From Campylobacteraceae bacterium (lineage in GTDB: Bacteria; Campylobacterota; Campylobacteria; Campylobacterales; UBA6016), in assembly GCA_022758985.1 (NCBI GenBank), contig JAEMQC010000038.1:1-9627 (forward strand): a stretch of 9,627 nt of DNA, written 5' to 3'. Below the pieces are notes generated by a model. The model saw only the letters and a list, made by a program, of their open reading frames with translations, made no database searches and was not told the DNA's origin. Every line of letters starts with the position of its first letter. Positions within the stretch are counted from its first letter, which is position 1. The position numbers and the translations under genes were made by a program. Below, in pieces: positions 5,069-9,627 of this stretch.

Positions 5069-7294
5069 TTGACTGGTATAGAAGAGCTTTTATCAAAGCT
5101 AGACCTTACAAATTTTATCGATTCATTCCTTGCATTCTTTGCAAGGGAGAAGCCTTTTATTATGGATGGCGACCGCTCCCTTCACCTCAAATATATAAAA
5201 GAACTTTCGAAATACCAGTTTGATCCACCAAAACAGCTAAAAAACTTAGACGATGAGCTCATAAAACTCTCAAAACAAGGTATTTTATCTAGAGAGTCTC
5301 TATTTGAGTTTTCAAAGCTACTCTCATATTTTATAAGACTAAAGAGATACAAGTTTGAGGGCGTGCTATCCGAGTGGATGGGTAGTATCGATATTCCTCA
5401 AAAAGCTATCTCATTTTGTGATTTCTTCGGCAGCGAGGGTGAATTTAACTATGATATTCTGCCCAATCTTGCAAGTGCGAAGCAGGGCGTAGAGGCCGCA
5501 AAGAAAAATATAACAAGAGAGCTGTCAAAGTATCTGCATAGCGATAAACTGGCGCCGTATCTCGTCGATAGGCAGCTGCACTATCTCGGCAAAGATGAGC
5601 TACTCCTTCTTAGGCCTGGCTTTAATGCAGTACTTCGCGGCAAAATAGTATCCAGAAGCGCCGCAGGGTTTTTTTACGTATTGCCCTCCTCGGTAGAGAG
5701 TCTAAAAGATGAACTTGAGAGACGAATTTCACACTTTGAAGAGCTCGAATACTCCGTATGCAAGGATTTGTCGCTTACGCTCTCTGAGCTGTTGCCGTTT
5801 TTGAAATACCTCAACAAGCAGTTTGACAGATTTGACCACTATCAGGCGAGGGTAGAATTTGCCAGATCAAACGATCTGGAGTTTATCGAAAATATCGGCG
5901 GGCAAAAGATAATTCTATCTGATTTTAAACATCCGGCTCTTGAGCTAAAGAGTGCAAAATCTTTTAATATTTCTCTTGATAAAAAAGTTTTGATTGTCAC
6001 CGGCGTAAATGCCGGCGGCAAGACGATGCTATTAAAGTCTATACTCTGTGCATGCTTTTTGGCAAAGTATGTCATACCTATGAGGATAAGCGCCCAAAAA
6101 AGCTTTGTTCCTAGTTTTCAGACAATCAATCTGATACTAGATGACCCTCAAAGCGTTCAAAACAACATATCTACGTTTAGCGGTAGGATAAGGGCTTTTA
6201 GCCAAATTATCAATGCAAAGCCAGGAATAATAGGCGTGGATGAGATAGAGCTCGGTACCGACAGCGACGAGGCTGCAGCACTTTTTAAAGTGGTGATAGA
6301 GGAGCTCATTGCCAGAGGGTTTTATATAGTTGTCACCACGCACCACAAAAAGCTTGCCTCGATGCTCGCCTCAAACGATAATGTCGAGCTTGCGGCGGCG
6401 CTGTACGATGAGGAAAAAGAACTCCCTAAATACGAGTTTTTGCAAGGGATTATCGGCAAGAGCTATGCGTTTGAGACGGCCGTCAAATACGGCATCCCTA
6501 GACACATGGTAGAAAAGGCAAAAAAAGTTTACGGAGACGACAAAGAGAGACTCTCCGAGCTCATAGATAAAGGATACTTGCTTCAAGATAGGCTAAATTT
6601 GGAGCTAAAAGATATAGAAAAAGAGAGAGAGAAAATCAAGTTTGCCAAGCTAAGGCTTGAAGAGGAAAAAGAGAGAGAAGCGGCCGAGTGGCAAAAGAAA
6701 AAATTTGCCCTTGAAAAATCCTATAGAGAAGCGGTTGAGCTAGCCAAGGAGGCTGCAAGAAAGAGCGATCAGGCGGAGATACACAGGGCGCTTAACGCCG
6801 CAAATGAGCGCTACAAAGAAATAAGCGAGCAGAGAAAAGAGAAACAAAAAGAGAGTTTTACCGTTGGCGACTCGGTGTTGTATCGCGGCATGAAGGGGAA
6901 TATAGAATCAATCGGCAAAGATGTGTTTATCGTTGTTGACGGCAGAAAACTGAGGGTGGATAAAAAGCAGTTTTTTGAAGAGGCAAAAAAAACTGATAAG
7001 ATAAAAAAAGATAAAAAACAAGCCCCTAAAGTCAGCGTACAAAAACCGCAAAGCGGCGGCGTAAAATTAGACTTGCACGGCTATAGGGTGGAAGAAGCCC
7101 TTGAGGAGCTTGATAAATTCATATCCGATGCGCTACTTGCCGGTTTTGAGGAGATACTCGTATATCATGGAATAGGTACAGGCAGACTCGCCGCCGCCGT
7201 AAGGGAATATCTAAAAACACACAAAGGGGTAGCATATATAAAAGACGCTCCTATGTCAATGGGCGGCTACGGCGCTACGCTCATACATCTATAA
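5069..7294 (+). CDS. mutS2: MutS2 family DNA-binding ATPase with Smr domain
   Basis: A 741-residue MutS2, near the family's usual length. In bacteria MutS2 acts on recombination intermediates or collided ribosomes rather than in mismatch repair; H. pylori MutS2 limits recombination and responds to oxidative damage. An all-helical core (about 1-300) leads to Walker A GVNAGGKT (312-319), signature-like NNISTFSGR (365-373), Walker B IIGVDE (387-392) and switch VTTHH (422-426). Then come a long charged coiled coil (about 485-595), a KOW-like segment (about 597-630), a lysine-rich linker (640-665) and a C-terminal Smr domain with LDLHGYR (667-673) and HGIGTGRL (700-707), the nuclease motifs. The start is TTG 5069: the cheY stop TAG (5063-5065) is in the same frame just upstream, and no other start codon occurs until Met32, inside conserved sequence. 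TAGG lies close before the TTG. Oddities are the TTG start and A8/A7/A6 tracts in the linker. Identity is firm; the cellular role is debated for the family. Confidence 0.95.
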   Translation: MTGIEELLSKLDLTNFIDSFLAFFAREKPFIMDGDRSLHLKYIKELSKYQFDPPKQLKNLDDELIKLSKQGILSRESLFEFSKLLSYFIRLKRYKFEGVLSEWMGSIDIPQKAISFCDFFGSEGEFNYDILPNLASAKQGVEAAKKNITRELSKYLHSDKLAPYLVDRQLHYLGKDELLLLRPGFNAVLRGKIVSRSAAGFFYVLPSSVESLKDELERRISHFEELEYSVCKDLSLTLSELLPFLKYLNKQFDRFDHYQARVEFARSNDLEFIENIGGQKIILSDFKHPALELKSAKSFNISLDKKVLIVTGVNAGGKTMLLKSILCACFLAKYVIPMRISAQKSFVPSFQTINLILDDPQSVQNNISTFSGRIRAFSQIINAKPGIIGVDEIELGTDSDEAAALFKVVIEELIARGFYIVVTTHHKKLASMLASNDNVELAAALYDEEKELPKYEFLQGIIGKSYAFETAVKYGIPRHMVEKAKKVYGDDKERLSELIDKGYLLQDRLNLELKDIEKEREKIKFAKLRLEEEKEREAAEWQKKKFALEKSYREAVELAKEAARKSDQAEIHRALNAANERYKEISEQRKEKQKESFTVGDSVLYRGMKGNIESIGKDVFIVVDGRKLRVDKKQFFEEAKKTDKIKKDKKQAPKVSVQKPQSGGVKLDLHGYRVEEALEELDKFISDALLAGFEEILVYHGIGTGRLAAAVREYLKTHKGVAYIKDAPMSMGGYGATLIHL

Positions 7295-7302
7295 TCCCTT
7301 TT

Positions 7303-7333
7303 TTGATACTGCATTAAGCCCCGCATTGATACT
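7303..7333 (+). repeat. Direct repeat TTGATACT in the gap after mutS2
   Basis: TTGATACT occurs at 7303-7310 and 7326-7333, 23 bp apart start to start, with GCATT after the first copy and before the second. The second copy runs into TATAAG (7333-7338), a weak -10 candidate for the next gene. The spacing of about two helical turns fits paired protein sites, but the repeat is short and may be chance. No convincing hairpin terminator follows mutS2. Confidence 0.3.
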
Positions 7334-7345
7334 ATAAGTTAATTA

Positions 7346-7358
7346 TTTGTTAAACAAA
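7346..7358 (+). promoter_or_regulatory. Perfect palindrome, candidate operator before the REC-PAS-GGDEF-EAL gene
   Basis: TTTGTTAAACAAA is a 6 bp inverted repeat around a single central base, 26 bp before the ATG at 7385 and 16 bp before its AGGAG ribosome site (7375-7379). It lies just downstream of the weak TATAAG box, where a bound repressor could block transcription. It is too short and AT-rich for a useful terminator. The regulator is unknown. Confidence 0.35.
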
Positions 7359-7384
7359 AAAGTAGCGCTTTAATAGGAGCGACA

Positions 7385-9373
7385 ATGGCATACGGTTTGT
7401 CAAGAGAAAGAGATCTTGTCGTTTTATTCGTTGAGGACGAAGAGGTAATCAGAGATAGCTTCGCAAGTATGTTGCGGGCGAAGTTTGAGAACGTCCTAGT
7501 TGCGGATAACGGAGAAGATGCGCTAAAGCTTTTTGAGTCCAACAGGGTCGATATAGTCATCAGCGACATCATAATGCCAAAACTAAACGGTGTAAAACTA
7601 GCCAAAGAGATAAAAAAAATAGCGCCGTCCACTTTTGTTATGTTGGTGACGGCGAGTAACGATCATGAATATCTTATGGAGGCGATAGAGGCCGGAGTTA
7701 ATAGATTTATACTAAAGCCTCTCAATGTAAAAAGCTTTTTTGAGGTTTTGGATACGGTATGTAGCGAACAGAAAATTAAAAAAGAGCTTGCCGAAAAAAA
7801 CCATCTTTTGGAGGAGTACAAAACCGCCGTCGATGCTAGCAACATCGTTTCAAAGACCGATACCAAAGGGATAATTACTTATGCAAATCAAGCCTTTTGC
7901 GACATAAGCGGTTACTCGGTTGAGGAGTTGATAGGTAAGCCGCAAAATATAATAAGACATCCCAATATGCCAAAAAGCGTATTTAAAGAGATGTGGGAGA
8001 CTATCCGGTCAAAGCATATATACAAAGGCGTAGTCGAGAACAAGCGCAAGGACGGGAGTAGCTACTTTGTCGATGCGACGATAGTCCCTATTTTGGGCGT
8101 TGACGGCGAGATTATCGAATATTTGGGCATTAGACATGATATTACGGAGTTTATAAACAACAAACAAAAACTTTATACAGACACATTGACCGGGCTTCCG
8201 AATAGATATAAGCTCTCATCTGATTTGACTGCCGGAAACAGCGGCAGTTTGGCTGTCATAAACGTAGATTCGTTCAAGATACTCAATGACTACTATGGCT
8301 CAAATATAGGGGATATGATTCTTGTCGAGCTGGCCGGTAGATTTGTCAAAATATTTGGCTCCAATAATCTAACCGTGTATAAGCTCTCGTCCGATGAATA
8401 TGGCATTTTTTGCGAAGAGTGCAAATCCGATTTTGTAGATGAGATAACAAGTGGCGTTAATCTTGCAACGATGGATAGCATAAGATGTGGAGACGTCGAT
8501 ATAGTAACAAGCGTAACGGCCGGAATAGCCGTAGGTAAAGACGGTTTGCTTGAAAAAGCCAATATGGCTCTTGGATTTGCTAAAAAATATAAAAAGCAGA
8601 TATCCGTGTATGACGAGAGTATGCTGATAGGCAAAAACTATGAAAAAAACATCACAATTTCAAAAACACTCAGAGAGGCGATAGACGGAGATTGGTTTGT
8701 CCCTTATTTTCAGCCGATAGTAAACTGCGTGACAAATGAGATAGAAAAATATGAAACCCTCGTTCGTATAGTCAAGCCAAGCGGGGAAGTCCTGTCGCCG
8801 ATGGAGTTTCTCGATGTAGCTAAGGCTACAAGGCTATACCCGCATATCACTAGAACTATGATAGCAAAGGCTTTTGAGATATTCAAAAACAAAAAAGAGT
8901 CTTTTTCCGTCAACTTATCGGTAGAGGATATACTAGATGAGCATACAAGGGCTTTTGTCCTTGGAATGCTTGGCGGATACGGTATATCGGATCGTGTTAT
9001 ATTTGAGATATTGGAGTCTGAGGGGATAGAAAATTACGGCGATGTATCCGAGTTTCTCGCCGCCGCAAAAAAATTTGGCGTTAAGATAGCCATTGATGAT
9101 TTTGGAACCGGGTATTCTAATTTTGAGCATCTTGCCAAACTGAACGTAGATATCATAAAAATAGACGGGAGTCTAATTAGAAACATAGATACGAACTCAA
9201 ATTCCGAAATTATAGTAGAGACCGTAGTTAGCTTTGCAAAGAAGCTTGGAATGCAGAGTGTCGCCGAATTTGTTCATTCAAAAGAAGTGTACGATAAAAT
9301 AAAAGAAATCGGAGTCGATTATGCGCAGGGTTATCTTTTGGGTAAACCTGACGTATTGTCGGAGGGCAAATAA
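7385..9373 (+). CDS. Response regulator phosphodiesterase: REC, Aer-like PAS, degenerate GGDEF, EAL
   Basis: A 662-residue cytoplasmic protein predicted to hydrolyse c-di-GMP. REC (about 11-127) has acidic residues 17-19, phospho-acceptor Asp61 in ISDIIMPKLNG and Lys111 in ILKPL. PAS (about 143-255) carries IIRHPNMPKSVF and EMW (202-204), the pattern of the FAD-binding Aer/CetB PAS. GGDEF (about 262-410) is degenerate: SSDEY at 335-339 replaces GGDEF, the first metal Asp is Asn (NVDSF, 293-297) and no I-site is present, so it cannot be a normal cyclase. EAL (about 425-655) keeps the catalytic set: Glu457 (in ETLVR, an EAL variant), Asn510, Glu541, Asp571-Asp572 (DDFGTG), Lys592, Glu628 and Gln648. 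AGGAG lies 5 nt before the ATG. A second REC gene starts 9 bp after its stop. No cognate kinase is visible. Domains are firm; activity and flavin binding are inferred. Confidence 0.92.
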   Translation: MAYGLSRERDLVVLFVEDEEVIRDSFASMLRAKFENVLVADNGEDALKLFESNRVDIVISDIIMPKLNGVKLAKEIKKIAPSTFVMLVTASNDHEYLMEAIEAGVNRFILKPLNVKSFFEVLDTVCSEQKIKKELAEKNHLLEEYKTAVDASNIVSKTDTKGIITYANQAFCDISGYSVEELIGKPQNIIRHPNMPKSVFKEMWETIRSKHIYKGVVENKRKDGSSYFVDATIVPILGVDGEIIEYLGIRHDITEFINNKQKLYTDTLTGLPNRYKLSSDLTAGNSGSLAVINVDSFKILNDYYGSNIGDMILVELAGRFVKIFGSNNLTVYKLSSDEYGIFCEECKSDFVDEITSGVNLATMDSIRCGDVDIVTSVTAGIAVGKDGLLEKANMALGFAKKYKKQISVYDESMLIGKNYEKNITISKTLREAIDGDWFVPYFQPIVNCVTNEIEKYETLVRIVKPSGEVLSPMEFLDVAKATRLYPHITRTMIAKAFEIFKNKKESFSVNLSVEDILDEHTRAFVLGMLGGYGISDRVIFEILESEGIENYGDVSEFLAAAKKFGVKIAIDDFGTGYSNFEHLAKLNVDIIKIDGSLIRNIDTNSNSEIIVETVVSFAKKLGMQSVAEFVHSKEVYDKIKEIGVDYAQGYLLGKPDVLSEGK

Positions 9374-9375
9374 GG
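9372..9375 (+). promoter_or_regulatory. Ribosome binding site that selects a TTG start
   Basis: AAGG overlaps the TAA stop of the preceding gene and sits 7 nt before TTG 9383. This favours that codon as the start of the last gene. Confidence 0.5.
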
Positions 9376-9382
9376 CATAGGT

Positions 9383-9627
9383 TTGGAATTATTACAAGAG
9401 TATTCGGAAGTCGATAAATACAAAGATATTAAGCTTTTATGCGTTGAAGATGAGCCGGAGGTCGGCAAATGGTTTTTGAAGCATTTTTCAAAAATTATCC
9501 CATCCGTGTTTGTTGCTAATGACGGCGCAGAAGGGTTTGAAATATTCAAGCGAGAGATGCCTGACATCGTCATAACCGATATTATGATGCCATCTATGAA
9601 CGGGCTCGAACTTGCAAAAAAGATAAA
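9383..9627 (+). CDS. Receiver-domain protein, N-terminal 81 residues (3' end outside window)
   Basis: The frame from TTG 9383 is open to the window edge and encodes most of the first two-thirds of a receiver domain. After a 15-residue lead come IKLLCVEDEPEVG with the acidic pocket (Glu22, Asp23, Glu24), then DGAEGFEIF, then phospho-acceptor Asp66 in IVITDIMMPSMNGLEL. The conserved Thr/Ser and Lys lie beyond the edge, as does any output domain, so it could be a lone receiver, a GGDEF/EAL protein or a hybrid kinase. It starts 9 bp after the upstream phosphodiesterase stop, so both are probably on one transcript. Its receiver follows the same pattern as that of its neighbour (VEDE, TDIMMP against SDIIMP), which may reflect duplication. 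The TTG is chosen for its AAGG site; a start at a later codon would cut into the receiver's first strand. Confidence 0.85.
   Translation, partial: MELLQEYSEVDKYKDIKLLCVEDEPEVGKWFLKHFSKIIPSVFVANDGAEGFEIFKREMPDIVITDIMMPSMNGLELAKKI

Noticed and set aside
5842..6075. Minus-strand frames within mutS2 and the other large genes
   Set aside because: All lie inside conserved domains of long plus-strand genes and show no family motifs.
7291..7306. T-run after the mutS2 stop as an intrinsic terminator
   Set aside because: CCCTTTTTT is not preceded by a GC-rich hairpin; the nearest GGG is about 35 bases upstream with no continuous complementarity.
1..9627. Mobile element, CRISPR, tRNA or toxin-antitoxin content
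   Set aside because: No transposase, integrase, terminal inverted repeats, spaced repeats or tRNA-like folds were seen; base and codon use look uniform across the window.

Overview
The window reads as ordinary chromosomal DNA from a free-living member of Campylobacterota (epsilonproteobacteria). The evidence is the H. pylori/Campylobacter-style CheY (124 aa, with TTEGGK and NNYIVKPFTP), the dapF-coaE pairing, heavy use of ATA, AGA and AAA codons, extended -10 promoters in AT-rich leaders without clear -35 boxes, and a high density of response regulator, PAS, GGDEF and EAL proteins. Genus cannot be fixed from this stretch. I see no tRNA, rRNA, IS element, CRISPR array or phage gene.

Layout. 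(1) 1-686, minus strand: coaE (dephospho-CoA kinase), then the start of dapF (diaminopimelate epimerase). dapF begins inside coaE (43 bp overlap) and runs off the left edge. (2) 690-837: divergent promoter region. (3) 838-3913, plus strand: a two-gene unit of a 704-aa diguanylate cyclase (four CBS, two PAS, intact GGEEF and I-site) and a CorA-type channel with SMN in place of GMN. (4) 3908-4315, minus strand: a small exported thioredoxin-like protein, converging on corA with a 6 bp overlap. (5) 4316-4469: divergent promoter region. (6) 4470-7294, plus strand: an unrecognised 73-aa protein, cheY and mutS2, packed with a 1 bp overlap and a 3 bp gap. (7) 7295-7384: short regulatory gap with a perfect palindrome. 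(8) 7385-9627, plus strand: a REC-PAS-degenerate GGDEF-EAL protein, then the start of a second REC protein cut by the right edge.

Functionally the window mixes housekeeping (CoA, lysine/peptidoglycan precursor, DNA maintenance by MutS2) with signalling. A cyclase carrying nucleotide-type (CBS) sensors and a phosphodiesterase carrying a phospho-receiver and an Aer-like, probably flavin-binding PAS lie about 4.4 kb apart, with cheY between them. The layout suggests energy, redox and ion status feeding into c-di-GMP and motility, but that link is inference from domains and proximity. Nothing seen amounts to a demonstrably new system. The best leads are the SMN CorA paired with the CBS cyclase, the small protein coupled to cheY-mutS2, the redox-PAS phosphodiesterase, and a possible frameshift site that would detach the Smr domain of MutS2.
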